The translations under genes were made by a program, and so were the position numbers. Source: Sungkyunkwania multivorans (GTDB lineage Bacteria; Bacteroidota; Bacteroidia; Flavobacteriales; Flavobacteriaceae). Taken from it: a DNA stretch of 64,000 bases. Below the pieces are notes generated by a model, which worked only from the letters and a program-made list of their open reading frames with translations, did no database searches and was not told the origin of the DNA. The DNA is taken from assembly GCF_042675645.1 (NCBI RefSeq), contig NZ_JBHTJH010000017.1, positions 310,001 to 374,000 of the forward strand, written 5' to 3'. Positions 26,819 to 36,289 of this stretch are shown here, one piece after another; positions within the stretch are counted from its first letter, which is position 1; the number at the start of each line of letters is the position of its first letter.

Positions 26819-27621
26819 TTGGATGTAAATGTAATTAGGTTGGACTCTGCCACTTGATGCAGATGCTTATCGATGATATAGTACTGTTTTCCGTCTTCAA
26901 TTCTTTGGGATGATCGGGTAATTTCCCCATTCAGGTAAGCAACAATGGTTTCGGCAAAAGCCTTTGTCATTATGGGTTCAAAACGCGCTCTAAGCGATCT
27001 TATCGTCTCATTCTTAATAAGTTTTACGTCAAAGACCTTCAAGATATCCCCAGTATCCACACCCCTATCCATGAAATGGACCGTAAAGCCAAGATTATTG
27101 AAGTCTCTTAACAACAATGGCCATTCAACGACATCCATGCCACGATATTCTGGAAGTTTTCCCATATGGCAATTAAGCACGCCTGCGCCAGAGGCATCGA
27201 GTATGTTCTTTCGTATCAATCCTCCTCCTGTGAAAACGACAGCATCAACTTTTTTAGCTTTCAGGGTCTTTTCGACCAACGCATCGTTTAGGTCATTGAC
27301 AAAATGCACCTTGATGCCTTTTTCTGAGAGTTCCTTTAGATTCTTTAGTTGAATCTTGTTCCGTTCTCTGAAAGAGATGATGTTATCTATTTCTTTAAGA
27401 CTGCTATAGGCCTTATCTCTCAACACCAATTTGTTCCAGATCTTTTTGAGGAGTCGTGCTCCATCTCTGGAAAACTCATCCTTGAATCTGGCAATGGTAA
27501 ATTTCTTCACAAACACATCTTCGATAACAATGCCTTCCCTAATCAGCAACTCGCAGACCGAAGTCGAATATAAACTGCCCGGGTTTGGAGAAAATAAAGC
27601 GACCCTACCTTTCTTTGTCAT
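26815..27621 (-). CDS. Formyltransferase family protein
   Basis: A 268-residue protein with the formyl-THF-dependent transferase core. The Asn-x-His pair is in LNCHMGKLPEYRGMDVVEW, and a downstream Asp lies in RGVDTGDILKVF. Family members N-formylate amino sugars or other amines. The N-terminal ~90 residues are divergent. It overlaps an unknown gene upstream by 17 bases and the heparinase-like gene by 4, so it acts with them. The amine acceptor is unknown; a 4-amino sugar from the PglE-like enzyme is one possibility. Confidence 0.82.
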   Translation of the reverse strand: MTKKGRVALFSPNPGSLYSTSVCELLIREGIVIEDVFVKKFTIARFKDEFSRDGARLLKKIWNKLVLRDKAYSSLKEIDNIISFRERNKIQLKNLKELSEKGIKVHFVNDLNDALVEKTLKAKKVDAVVFTGGGLIRKNILDASGAGVLNCHMGKLPEYRGMDVVEWPLLLRDFNNLGFTVHFMDRGVDTGDILKVFDVKLIKNETIRSLRARFEPIMTKAFAETIVAYLNGEITRSSQRIEDGKQYYIIDKHLHQVAESNLITFTSN

Positions 27622-28156
27622 TTGTTTTCAATTTTTCTATGAGATGTTTGGAGAGCAGCAAATTATAGGCATGCTGTTTGGAGTATGACATATCCAATAG
27701 GTGCCTTTTAGATAAGGCCCTATTGCGCAATAGCTTTAATGCTATACTTAAGAATCTTGGATCGTCGTATCGACGGTGATATTCTAGGAGCAGGGAAATC
27801 ACATTTTGTATGAAACGAATACGTTCCTTTCTGCTGGTATAATTTTTTCGAAGTCTGTTTTGAATGGAGTTCATTCTAAATTCTAGAAATCTCATCATTC
27901 TGTTGGCGTTGTAAATTGCCTTTTCGTCATTCTGAAGCAGTGCCCGCCTTATTTTGAAAATCTCTTCAAGACTCAGGTCCTTAAAATTGGTGTAGTCCTT
28001 GAGGGCGCTGTCAGTGGTCATATCATATGGGTGCATGTCTTTTTTTGCAACACTCACAAAATCGAGGGCTTGATCATCAAAAACAACTAGCTCGTCTTTA
28101 CCATACGCAATGATATGCTCACACTTTTCTATATGATCAAATAGACTATCCTTCAT
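27605..28156 (-). CDS. Unknown helical protein in the formyltransferase cluster
   Basis: A 183-residue, basic, mostly helical soluble protein without signal peptide or membrane segment. The N-terminal ~45 residues look like a small strand-rich part (IIAYGKDELVVFDDQ). The remainder is Arg/Lys/Leu-rich helices (RLRKNYTSRKERIRFIQNV). I do not recognise a family. It overlaps both neighbours (17 and 11 bases), so it is part of a tightly coupled trio with the formyltransferase and the Asp-box protein. Confidence 0.6.
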   Translation of the reverse strand: MKDSLFDHIEKCEHIIAYGKDELVVFDDQALDFVSVAKKDMHPYDMTTDSALKDYTNFKDLSLEEIFKIRRALLQNDEKAIYNANRMMRFLEFRMNSIQNRLRKNYTSRKERIRFIQNVISLLLEYHRRYDDPRFLSIALKLLRNRALSKRHLLDMSYSKQHAYNLLLSKHLIEKLKTNDKER

Positions 28157-29180
28157 TTATAGCGTACATATATGATTTTCCATCTACTCTTTTCAGGGCT
28201 TCAAAATGCAATGGGACCGCATTGCTATCTTGTTCTCCATCAGCAAATGCAATAACCCCCCATTTAAAATAACGCATGGGAAGCATATCCTTATCAAACT
28301 TTGCTACACATTCCCAATTTTCAAGGTCTTTGGACACAAATAGACTCGCTTTCTTCTCTAATACCCCTTCCCCTATTTCTACGGAAGAAGCTGCCAGATA
28401 ATGATCGTCGGTCAATTTTTTGAGATACCATACGGGTCCTGGAAATAATGATTTTCGCTCGATCGCCTTGGTTGCTCTGTCCAGAACATAATGGTAGCTC
28501 TTCTCCAATGGCGAGTCCATGATCCAATGCACTTTATTTTCTGTGAAGAAAACGTTTACCGCTCTATATTTCTGGCTGCCATCTCCTATTTTTTCATTAG
28601 TGCTGAAATCCAGGTCAGATTTCATGATGATATTCTCCTTTTTGAAATCTCCGGTGAGGGTCCATACTTTATTCTCGTACACATCATAGTAGCATCCGTG
28701 AATGTGCTTGATCTCACCCGCCGGAAACTGATATATCACTTCCCATGAAGCGCCGTCATCTTTACTTCTATAGACATTCACGGCTTTGCGTTCGCCATTG
28801 TTACCGTATTCACCAAAAAAGAGCATTCCGTTACTAGCAATGCCCATTGACTGATGAAGCACATTACGGCAGTTCTTTAATGTTAAAGTATGCTTTAGCT
28901 CTCTGGACGCTAAGTTATAGCAATAGACCTTTGACTGTTTGATGATCACCAAATTATTGGCTGCCTTGAATACATTACATTTATCCAATCTTAACGCCCT
29001 TCTTGCTATTCTAAACAAGCCTAGAATCCTTTGCAATGGACTAATTGACAGTACGATCTTGTGAACCGCTCCATCGATTTTTGCATTGATCACATTATGC
29101 TTGCTTGTAATGATATCCTCTTTGGAATAATAATGCACGATCTCGGCATTTGATATTCTATGTAAACGGGTAGCTTTCAT
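28146..29180 (-). CDS. Beta-propeller-like protein with an Asp-box, unknown function
   Basis: A 344-residue cytoplasmic-looking protein with repeated beta-strand blocks. It holds one clear Asp-box, YRSKDDGASWEVI, and a degenerate one, LFVSKDLENWECV, as in sialidase/BNR propellers. No signal peptide is present. It may bind or cut a glycan, or bind a nucleotide-linked sugar. Genes for surface glycans in other bacteria sometimes carry similar BNR-like proteins, but I cannot assign a family. It overlaps the next gene by 11 bases and follows the bi-domain oxidoreductase by 9. Confidence 0.6.
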   Translation of the reverse strand: MKATRLHRISNAEIVHYYSKEDIITSKHNVINAKIDGAVHKIVLSISPLQRILGLFRIARRALRLDKCNVFKAANNLVIIKQSKVYCYNLASRELKHTLTLKNCRNVLHQSMGIASNGMLFFGEYGNNGERKAVNVYRSKDDGASWEVIYQFPAGEIKHIHGCYYDVYENKVWTLTGDFKKENIIMKSDLDFSTNEKIGDGSQKYRAVNVFFTENKVHWIMDSPLEKSYHYVLDRATKAIERKSLFPGPVWYLKKLTDDHYLAASSVEIGEGVLEKKASLFVSKDLENWECVAKFDKDMLPMRYFKWGVIAFADGEQDSNAVPLHFEALKRVDGKSYMYAINEG

Positions 29181-29189
29181 CTAAAAAAC

Positions 29190-31310
29190 CTATTTAAGGT
29201 CAACCCAAGCATTGGTCTTTAGGCTTTCGATCGCAGCATGGCTCGCAGCAGTTGCATTCACCAATTCATCAAAAGAAATGATCGGACCCTTTCCTTCTTT
29301 AAGGTTCGTGAGCAATTTAGAGAATTGAATCTTGTGCCCTTTGTCCATTTTTGTCTTGAGCCTTTTAAACCCTTTAACGTTATATCCTTTGGTCTCCCTA
29401 AAGTTGTCCATGATGATAGTGCTATCATTAAAATAAACTTCGAGGCGTTCTTTGGAATAGCTCTTTGCACCATTGGAAAAATAGTTGACCACCCCCGTAG
29501 ACCCATTCTCATATTTCAACAAAATGGAGGCATTGTCGGTATTTTCTTCTGGGCTTTTACCCATCGCATTCATCATTACAGATTTTACCCTGCTTCCCGT
29601 GATATGAGAGATAAGGTCGATAAAGTGCACCCCTTCTGCGATGATCCTTCCGCCATTCACTTCCATATCGTGAAACCAAGTATCGTAGGGAATATGGCCA
29701 GCATTCATGGTCGCGACCACGTTTAAGACATTGTTTCCTACCAATTCTTTGATCTTAGAAATGTGGGGAGAGAATCTCCGATTGAATCCAACCGTAACTG
29801 TTTTATCAAAACTTGGATTCTCATAGGCATCGATGATCGATTGCAGGCCTTCGCCAGTGATGGCCATTGGTTTCTCCACGAAGACATGTTTGTTTTTGCT
29901 CATGGCATCAACGGTCATGCTCGCGTGCAAGTTAGGACGTGTAGTGATCATCACAAGATCTACCTCCTCATCCTCTAATACGATCTTAAAATCGGTCGTG
30001 CTTTGTGCGATATTGTGTTTTTTGGCCAATGCGGTACCCGTGACACCCCCAGAAGAAACGATATGTTTGATGGTAGTGTCGATTCCCTTTAGGGCGGGAA
30101 GTAGTGTCATTTTGGTAAAATTTCCGGCACCTACAAGACCTATTACACCTTTGGCTGGTGTGGAAGCCATTTTATTGACTTGAATGCTATTTTCAGGTAT
30201 CGCATTCTCGTCATACTTGAAAATCGATGCGATGGAAGTTGAATTGCCGATGTCTCCATATACCTTATCATATTCTTCGATAGGGACCACCTCAGACACT
30301 AGGTCTTTAACATTCAATTTTCCAGAAGCTATGAGTTGCAAGACGGTCTCGAAATTTCTCTTTTCCGTCCACCTAACAAAGGGCAATGGATAATCGTTGC
30401 CTTTGAATTCGTAGTTGTCATCGTATCTCCCTGGGCCATAGGAACAAGAGACCTGGAAGCTTAGTTCTTTCTCGTAAAACTCAGCCCTAGAAAGGTTAAG
30501 ACCGATGATTCCGACCAAAATAATTCTCCCTCGTTTCCTGCTCATTTGAGCAGCCTGCGAAATGATATCATTGCTCTTGGCCGAAGCGGTGATCAATACC
30601 GCATCCGCTCCAACACCATCAGTCTCTTGAATGACATATTTTACTGGATCATTCCCTTTTAAAGGATTGAATGCAATGATTCCTTTGGCTTTGGCAATTT
30701 CCACTTTAGAATCATCGAGATCATAGCCGATGACCTTACAGCCGTTTGCCACGAGCATTTCGGCCGTAAGCAGTCCTATCAATCCCAATCCTATTACCAC
30801 AACGGTCTCTCCCATGGTTGGGTTGGCCAATCTAATGCCCTGTAGACCTATAGCACCAACTACAGTAAAGGCCGCTTCTTCATCTGTGATCGAATCTGGA
30901 ACATGAGCTACAAGATTTTGTGGCACCGAAACAAATTCGGCGTGTTGCCCATTGGAGGCTACTCGATCCCCTTTTTTAAAGCTGGTAACTCCTTTCCCAA
31001 CGGCGATTACTTCCCCAACATTACAATATCCCAATGGTAGGGGTTGTTCTAGTTTATTAAAAACGGTTTCTAAGGTGGGCATCAAGCCTTCTGCCTTGAT
31101 CTTGTCGAGAACCATTTTTACCTTATCTGGCTGTTGTCTTGCTTTCTGGATAAGGGAAGCTTTACCAAATTCTACAAGCATTTTCTCCGTACCTAGCGAT
31201 ACTAGGCTTCTTGTGGTCTTTATCAAAACCTGTCCACTTTTAACCTGCGGTGAAGGAAGATCTGCTAGTTCTGTGACACCTGTCCTAAAAGATTGTAAAA
31301 TCTGCTTCAT
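29190..31310 (-). CDS. Bi-domain oxidoreductase: MDR plus Gfo/Idh/MocA (module A)
   Basis: A 706-residue fusion. Residues ~1-360 are a medium-chain dehydrogenase/reductase-like domain with VVIGLGLIGLLTAEMLVANG as NAD(P) site. Residues ~385-706 are a Gfo/Idh/MocA domain with VGLVGAGNFTKM and the substrate-site motif FVEKPMAI. Such fusions recur in polysaccharide operons beside heparinase II/III genes. The reaction is not established; oxidation followed by reduction of the same sugar (epimerisation) is an attractive guess. A paralogue lies at 39699-41816. Confidence 0.85.
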   Translation of the reverse strand: MKQILQSFRTGVTELADLPSPQVKSGQVLIKTTRSLVSLGTEKMLVEFGKASLIQKARQQPDKVKMVLDKIKAEGLMPTLETVFNKLEQPLPLGYCNVGEVIAVGKGVTSFKKGDRVASNGQHAEFVSVPQNLVAHVPDSITDEEAAFTVVGAIGLQGIRLANPTMGETVVVIGLGLIGLLTAEMLVANGCKVIGYDLDDSKVEIAKAKGIIAFNPLKGNDPVKYVIQETDGVGADAVLITASAKSNDIISQAAQMSRKRGRIILVGIIGLNLSRAEFYEKELSFQVSCSYGPGRYDDNYEFKGNDYPLPFVRWTEKRNFETVLQLIASGKLNVKDLVSEVVPIEEYDKVYGDIGNSTSIASIFKYDENAIPENSIQVNKMASTPAKGVIGLVGAGNFTKMTLLPALKGIDTTIKHIVSSGGVTGTALAKKHNIAQSTTDFKIVLEDEEVDLVMITTRPNLHASMTVDAMSKNKHVFVEKPMAITGEGLQSIIDAYENPSFDKTVTVGFNRRFSPHISKIKELVGNNVLNVVATMNAGHIPYDTWFHDMEVNGGRIIAEGVHFIDLISHITGSRVKSVMMNAMGKSPEENTDNASILLKYENGSTGVVNYFSNGAKSYSKERLEVYFNDSTIIMDNFRETKGYNVKGFKRLKTKMDKGHKIQFSKLLTNLKEGKGPIISFDELVNATAASHAAIESLKTNAWVDLK

Positions 31311-31365
31311 TTATAAAATGTATCATTATGGAAGACCTTGCTTACTTGTTTGTGGTTTCCAATTA

Positions 31366-32571
31366 CTATTTCTTTGTTTCTATGGTCGCATGTTTTTCGG
31401 TATTGGGCAAAACCTTACTTACGGCGATATACATAAATATAATTGCGGTAATATTAAGCAGTAACCCGCCAGAGAAAAAGCTGGTGAAAAACACTGCAAA
31501 TATCATACTTCTTTTTAAGAAATCGGCCTGCTTCAGAAAATGAATTGCTATCAAATATAGGTAGAAGGCAACTCCAGCGATTCCCATAAAAAAATAGAGG
31601 TCGATCAACTCTAGTTCTACCTTATAGTTTTTGAAGTCTATCCCTCCAAGAATATAGTTCCAAAAGGTCCAATGGTCGTTTATATAGGCCAATGTCCTCT
31701 CAAGCAGTATATTTCTTTTTGACATCAGCACCCCGACCACACCAACTTCCGAATATACTTTGTCCCAGAATGGAAATATTCTTATCATGATTCTCATAAG
31801 CGTTTCCACAAAAAAAATGGCTAGGAGCAAAAGACAAGGGAGCGCTATCTTGAATATGCGATGATATTTGCTGTAGAAGAATGTATGTACTACAAGCAAT
31901 AATAGCAGAAAGAATAGGACTGTCTTTTGTCCAATGAACAGCGATGCTACAATAAAGAACATCAACTTATAGCCGAAGGATTTCGTTCGATAGGTTATCC
32001 AGAAGTAATAATTGACCACTATGGCGATAATGTACATAAAGCTGGCTTCTCCTGGCTTAGAGAACATTCCCGAAACTCCAAACCTATCGTAATACTCATA
32101 GGATCTAAATAACTCTATGTGGAAGATCAATCCAAGGAACATCAAGAAGGTATTTATGTAAAGGAAATACTCAAAAAAGCGGTATATCTTCTTGAAGGTC
32201 TGCTGTGGCACTCTGGTCGAATTCACAAATGTGATAAAAATAAGGATGTACACATAGCTGTTAAAGAAATAGATGTTGCCATTGAGAAGTTCTTCATACA
32301 AATTATAGTGGGGCATTTTTACAAACAACTGACTTAAAAAAAAGAACACTGCCATGATTCCTATGAAGAATATCACTTTTTTATGTTGACGGGCGTTCCT
32401 TAAAATAACGGCTATCATTAGAAGCTCAAATAGGAGTTTTACAACGCCCGCGTATCGATAGAAAGACCCACTAAATAACTTGAAAGAGATGCTTGTGAAA
32501 AAGTCACTTATCAGAAAACCAAAAACAAAGACGGGCAACAGCCACTGGATATTTTTCTCCACCCATCCCAT
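31366..32571 (-). CDS. Polytopic membrane protein, probable Wzy/EpsG-like polymerase
   Basis: A 401-residue integral membrane protein with about ten hydrophobic helices and a moderately long extracytoplasmic loop, the layout of O-antigen polymerases and ligases. A mid-protein segment FGVSGMFSKPGEASFMYIIA sits where Wzy proteins carry functional residues. The family is too divergent to name by eye. It shares one base with the next polymerase-like gene upstream. Confidence 0.65.
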   Translation of the reverse strand: MGWVEKNIQWLLPVFVFGFLISDFFTSISFKLFSGSFYRYAGVVKLLFELLMIAVILRNARQHKKVIFFIGIMAVFFFLSQLFVKMPHYNLYEELLNGNIYFFNSYVYILIFITFVNSTRVPQQTFKKIYRFFEYFLYINTFLMFLGLIFHIELFRSYEYYDRFGVSGMFSKPGEASFMYIIAIVVNYYFWITYRTKSFGYKLMFFIVASLFIGQKTVLFFLLLLLVVHTFFYSKYHRIFKIALPCLLLLAIFFVETLMRIMIRIFPFWDKVYSEVGVVGVLMSKRNILLERTLAYINDHWTFWNYILGGIDFKNYKVELELIDLYFFMGIAGVAFYLYLIAIHFLKQADFLKRSMIFAVFFTSFFSGGLLLNITAIIFMYIAVSKVLPNTEKHATIETKK

Positions 32572-33917
32572 TACCTTAACTTAATTTTAAATCCTTTCTG
32601 TAAATAAGCCCAAAGCAGCGCAAAGAAGAAAAAACCATATCCGAGTAAGGATCTGGGTAAGCTGGCCTGTGACAAATAATAGGAGAACACAAAGCAGAAA
32701 ATGATGAAGACCAGGTTGATATTATTCTTTTCTAGCTTGTTTAGAAAACTGTCTACCAAAGCTAATAAGAATCCTAAGAAAATATTTCCTATGATCAATC
32801 CAATATACCCGAAAGCGCCATAGAAATCCATGATGCTATTGATGGCCAAAGAACCTCCCTTCTTATTCAGTGAGAAATGGTCAAATAAGACCCTCGAATC
32901 TGCATAATGCTCAAATCTAAAGATCTTGCTGAAAAGTCCGATGTTGGTAAAACCGTAGTGGCCGTCAACGGCTGGATAATAATGGACATAAAAGAATGCG
33001 GGAATTGACAATCTTCCAAAGACTCTGGTCAGTACCACTTCTGTAAGCCTTCCAACGGCCTCGAAGATAGTATCGAATTTATAGGTCGTTGCCGAATAGT
33101 AAAGGAGGAGGAGGAGTGCAAAGATCAAGCTTAGATAAATGATATTACGTCTTCGTGTAGCTTTCTTACTCCTCACTTTTTTCAACCTGACCGTAGGGAT
33201 GTTCTTACGAAAGACAAATGCCGCAAGCATGGTTGCCAATAAAAATATCACCAAAGGTCTTTTCTGGAACAATAGGATGGTTAAGATAAATGATAGCAAC
33301 AAAAGACCAATAAACAATAGTTTGCTGAAAAGGTCCCGCTGTTTCATGGCAAGATATAGCGAGACGATGGTGAGAAATGGCAATAGATTATAGGTCGTCA
33401 CCACGTATAAATAATTGGAGGTAATGCCCCTTCTAGAAACGAATAAAGCATCTGGTTGTCGACTTAATAGCCCATCGAAAAAGCCCGTCACCAATACTTC
33501 TCGTTTCATCAATAAATAGAAGAACAAGAAAACGCCTATTAAGATGACAATGAAATAAAAGTTGGTCCTGTTGAGATTATCCTTGATCTCTCCTTGGATA
33601 TTGAAATGGCTTATGCATGCCAATCTTCGATGTCTTAACATGATGCCCGCCACATAGGCATACAATACCATTAGTAATCCCGAAACAGCTATAAGCTGCG
33701 TTTTAACTATATCTTGTTGTGTGATGACCTTTAAATTAAAGGTCCAGAATTCCTTTGCCACATAACTCTTGATAAAGGGGAATGCCAATATTCCAAAGGT
33801 GGAAAACAAGATCGTAGCAATAAAAAAGACCCCAAAAAGATTCCATTTAAAGATCATCTTCTTGAAAATGATGATATGGAGTAATAGAACAACTATTAAG
33901 ATATAACTAATGGTCAT
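32571..33917 (-). CDS. Polytopic membrane protein, oligosaccharide repeat-unit polymerase-like
   Basis: A 448-residue membrane protein with roughly 12 hydrophobic segments. A basic loop near residues 230-255 (KKVRSKKATRRRN) is probably cytoplasmic. The large loop LLSRQPDALFVSRRGITSNY resembles the arginine-rich periplasmic loop of Wzy polymerases. It would polymerise lipid-linked repeat units delivered by Wzx. It overlaps its neighbours by 1 and 4 bases, so the three polytopic proteins are translated as a block. Confidence 0.7.
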   Translation of the reverse strand: MTISYILIVVLLLHIIIFKKMIFKWNLFGVFFIATILFSTFGILAFPFIKSYVAKEFWTFNLKVITQQDIVKTQLIAVSGLLMVLYAYVAGIMLRHRRLACISHFNIQGEIKDNLNRTNFYFIVILIGVFLFFYLLMKREVLVTGFFDGLLSRQPDALFVSRRGITSNYLYVVTTYNLLPFLTIVSLYLAMKQRDLFSKLLFIGLLLLSFILTILLFQKRPLVIFLLATMLAAFVFRKNIPTVRLKKVRSKKATRRRNIIYLSLIFALLLLLYYSATTYKFDTIFEAVGRLTEVVLTRVFGRLSIPAFFYVHYYPAVDGHYGFTNIGLFSKIFRFEHYADSRVLFDHFSLNKKGGSLAINSIMDFYGAFGYIGLIIGNIFLGFLLALVDSFLNKLEKNNINLVFIIFCFVFSYYLSQASLPRSLLGYGFFFFALLWAYLQKGFKIKLR

Positions 33918-35152
33918 TGCTCTTTTTTCGGGTGATTTAGGTAAAGAAGGTAATTAAAACATGCATAAAACGTGATTCCCCATTGCCTGCTAAGAATATT
34001 TTCGGTCATGCAACAGCCCATGATGATCACCAAAAAGCAAAAGTATACATAATTATCTGTTTTGACCGCCCGCACAAACCCAAAACCGAATACAACCAAA
34101 AAGGTGAGCAATCCTAGTATCCCAAAACGCATCAGCGAATCTAAATACTGATTGTGAATGTTGCTTTTTGAAGCGATGCCTCTTTTCGCATATTCTTTAT
34201 GCAATTCTTGCTCGACATCGCCAGTGCCTACACCAAGAAGGATATGCTCCCTTATAATTGGGATTGATGCCTTCCAGATCTTATAACGTGTCTCTTTGGT
34301 CACCCTATCGCCTTCTTGGAGTTCCACGAATCGGTCAACGATTCGCTGCATGGGCAAGTTGAAATACGTGGTCGTAAACCATGCAGTTCCTAAGACCAGT
34401 GCGATTAGGAATACCAACGTCTTTAATCTTCTTCCCTTGGATAGAAAATAACTAAGTGAGGCGATCACAATTACCGTATTGAGGATAATGGCAGTTTTTG
34501 CGACCATCTGAAGGATGAAAATAGATTGAAAAGCCACCAGTAAGAGCAACAAAATGATGTAGATCTTTTTCTTCACTCGACTCAAAAACGAAATGATCAA
34601 CACATTGGCGAACATGACATAAATTGCAAAGTAGGTATTGTGCATCGCGATCAATTTGGTCAATTCGGCCCCAGTATATCTATATGATAGAAATAGTTTT
34701 AAGTTGAGGGGAAATGTATCACTGAGATAAAAAAAGCGATACACGGTGTGCAGTTCAAAGATCAAAATAAAACTAGCTATGGCAATGATATAAGCTTTGA
34801 AGAGAAAGGTGATATTCTTCACCCTGTAGACCGCATAAAACAAAGGAAAGAGCAAAAGACTTATTTGCCTTGAGATCATATTGCCCGCTCTTGGCAGATT
34901 GTCGGTGTAAAGCAGGCCAAAAATATTTAACCCGTACCAAAATATGAGTAGCCAAAGGAAAGGTGTTGCCTTGAACTCTATATGTTTCCTTCGAATGAAA
35001 GTAAGGATCAGCTGAACGCCAAACAGAGCGAAAATGAATTTTGGATTTATTTTTTCTAATGGAAAAGTGACCACCACCCCAAGGAGCAATATAAAGATAA
35101 GATCGAGGTTCTTCTTTTGAAATTTTTCTCTGAGCGTGTTTATCAATGTCAT
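33914..35152 (-). CDS. O-antigen ligase family protein (Wzy_C-type)
   Basis: A 412-residue membrane protein with about 12 helices. The Wzy_C hallmark is visible as GVGTGDVEQELHKEY followed by SNIHNQYLDSLMRFGILG, including the His-Asn pair conserved in WaaL ligases and related polymerases. It may join the finished chain to lipid A core or a protein, or act as the true polymerase. It abuts the GT4-like gene without a gap. Confidence 0.8.
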   Translation of the reverse strand: MTLINTLREKFQKKNLDLIFILLLGVVVTFPLEKINPKFIFALFGVQLILTFIRRKHIEFKATPFLWLLIFWYGLNIFGLLYTDNLPRAGNMISRQISLLLFPLFYAVYRVKNITFLFKAYIIAIASFILIFELHTVYRFFYLSDTFPLNLKLFLSYRYTGAELTKLIAMHNTYFAIYVMFANVLIISFLSRVKKKIYIILLLLLVAFQSIFILQMVAKTAIILNTVIVIASLSYFLSKGRRLKTLVFLIALVLGTAWFTTTYFNLPMQRIVDRFVELQEGDRVTKETRYKIWKASIPIIREHILLGVGTGDVEQELHKEYAKRGIASKSNIHNQYLDSLMRFGILGLLTFLVVFGFGFVRAVKTDNYVYFCFLVIIMGCCMTENILSRQWGITFYACFNYLLYLNHPKKEQ

Positions 35153-36271
35153 CTATTTAGTCAAAAAATTTTCGAGTTCTTTATAATCTTCATCTCCAAA
35201 GTAGGCGTTCGAAGGTAGCGCTCTAAAGATGTCATCTATTTGGTTTTGATTTTTCACCAGGTGAGCTACTGCCTGTTCTATGGCACCTTCTTCTTTATAG
35301 TTAATAGACAGTCCGATGTCATATTCTGTGACCACCTCTTCCAAATAAGTGCCTTTACTGCAGATCAACGGTGTGCGATAGTACATGCACTCATACAGCT
35401 TGTTGGGCAGGGCCAATCGATTGTTCAACGAAACCTGATCGATATCGTACACCAGATAGATGATATCTATCGATTCGTAGATTCGCCTAGCATCTCTAAA
35501 GGCATTGTAGGGACCAAAATATTTAATATTTTCATACTTGTCTGCATATTCTTCTATCACATGCTGAAAGTGCCCCTTTCCATGCACATGGATCTCTACA
35601 TTGGGATCGTCCTTATAAATCTCGAATAGGGCTATATATTCATCTCTACGAAGCAACAAGCCTACGATGCCTATGATCGTTTTATCGTTCCTTGTCCTTT
35701 CTGAAGAAGTGGTTCCTTCGATCTCGGCGGCCAATAGTTTGTTTTCAAGCACGAATACATCCTTTTCGAAGAATTTTTTGAAATGATAAGTATAATATTT
35801 CTTGGAAGTCACGATCAACTTATCTATATATTTCTTGTAGAGTTTTCTCTCTAGTCTGCGCATTCCTTTACCAAGGATACTGTTGCTGAAAACGAACTCC
35901 CGCAGATCGGATATTTCGATTGCAACTTTGGGGGCTTTTGATCCCTTTTTTTTACCGATCCTTGCGAATACGTATAGCAGAAGCACATCGATATTATTGA
36001 TCAAGACCGTATCGTAGGAGGATTCCTTGATCAGCTTCCTTATCTTTTTGATCGTCTTAAAATAGGTCCATATTCTTTTGAAAGGCTGCGATGCATTGGG
36101 TAAAGACCCCAAGTTATACCGTGTTACCGAGGCATCGATAGAATCGTCAATGTCCGCTAAGGTGCTTCGATGAAAACAGAGCAAAGAAACCTTATTGTTC
36201 GCGGACAAAAAGTTGATCTGTTTTACGAATCTTGGATTCGGTTGGTGTGATATAAAAAATAGAATATTCAT
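35153..36271 (-). CDS. Glycosyltransferase, GT4-like
   Basis: A 372-residue predicted GT-B transferase. The N-terminus MNILFFISHQPNPRFVKQIN opens a Rossmann-like domain. The C-terminal donor region includes VEIHVHGKGHFQHVIEEY and LPNKLYECMYYRTPLICS, with the conserved Glu of retaining GT4-type enzymes. Donor sugar unknown. It lies 18 bases after the Wzx gene. Confidence 0.78.
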   Translation of the reverse strand: MNILFFISHQPNPRFVKQINFLSANNKVSLLCFHRSTLADIDDSIDASVTRYNLGSLPNASQPFKRIWTYFKTIKKIRKLIKESSYDTVLINNIDVLLLYVFARIGKKKGSKAPKVAIEISDLREFVFSNSILGKGMRRLERKLYKKYIDKLIVTSKKYYTYHFKKFFEKDVFVLENKLLAAEIEGTTSSERTRNDKTIIGIVGLLLRRDEYIALFEIYKDDPNVEIHVHGKGHFQHVIEEYADKYENIKYFGPYNAFRDARRIYESIDIIYLVYDIDQVSLNNRLALPNKLYECMYYRTPLICSKGTYLEEVVTEYDIGLSINYKEEGAIEQAVAHLVKNQNQIDDIFRALPSNAYFGDEDYKELENFLTK

Positions 36272-36289
36272 TGGGATGCTATATGGCCT

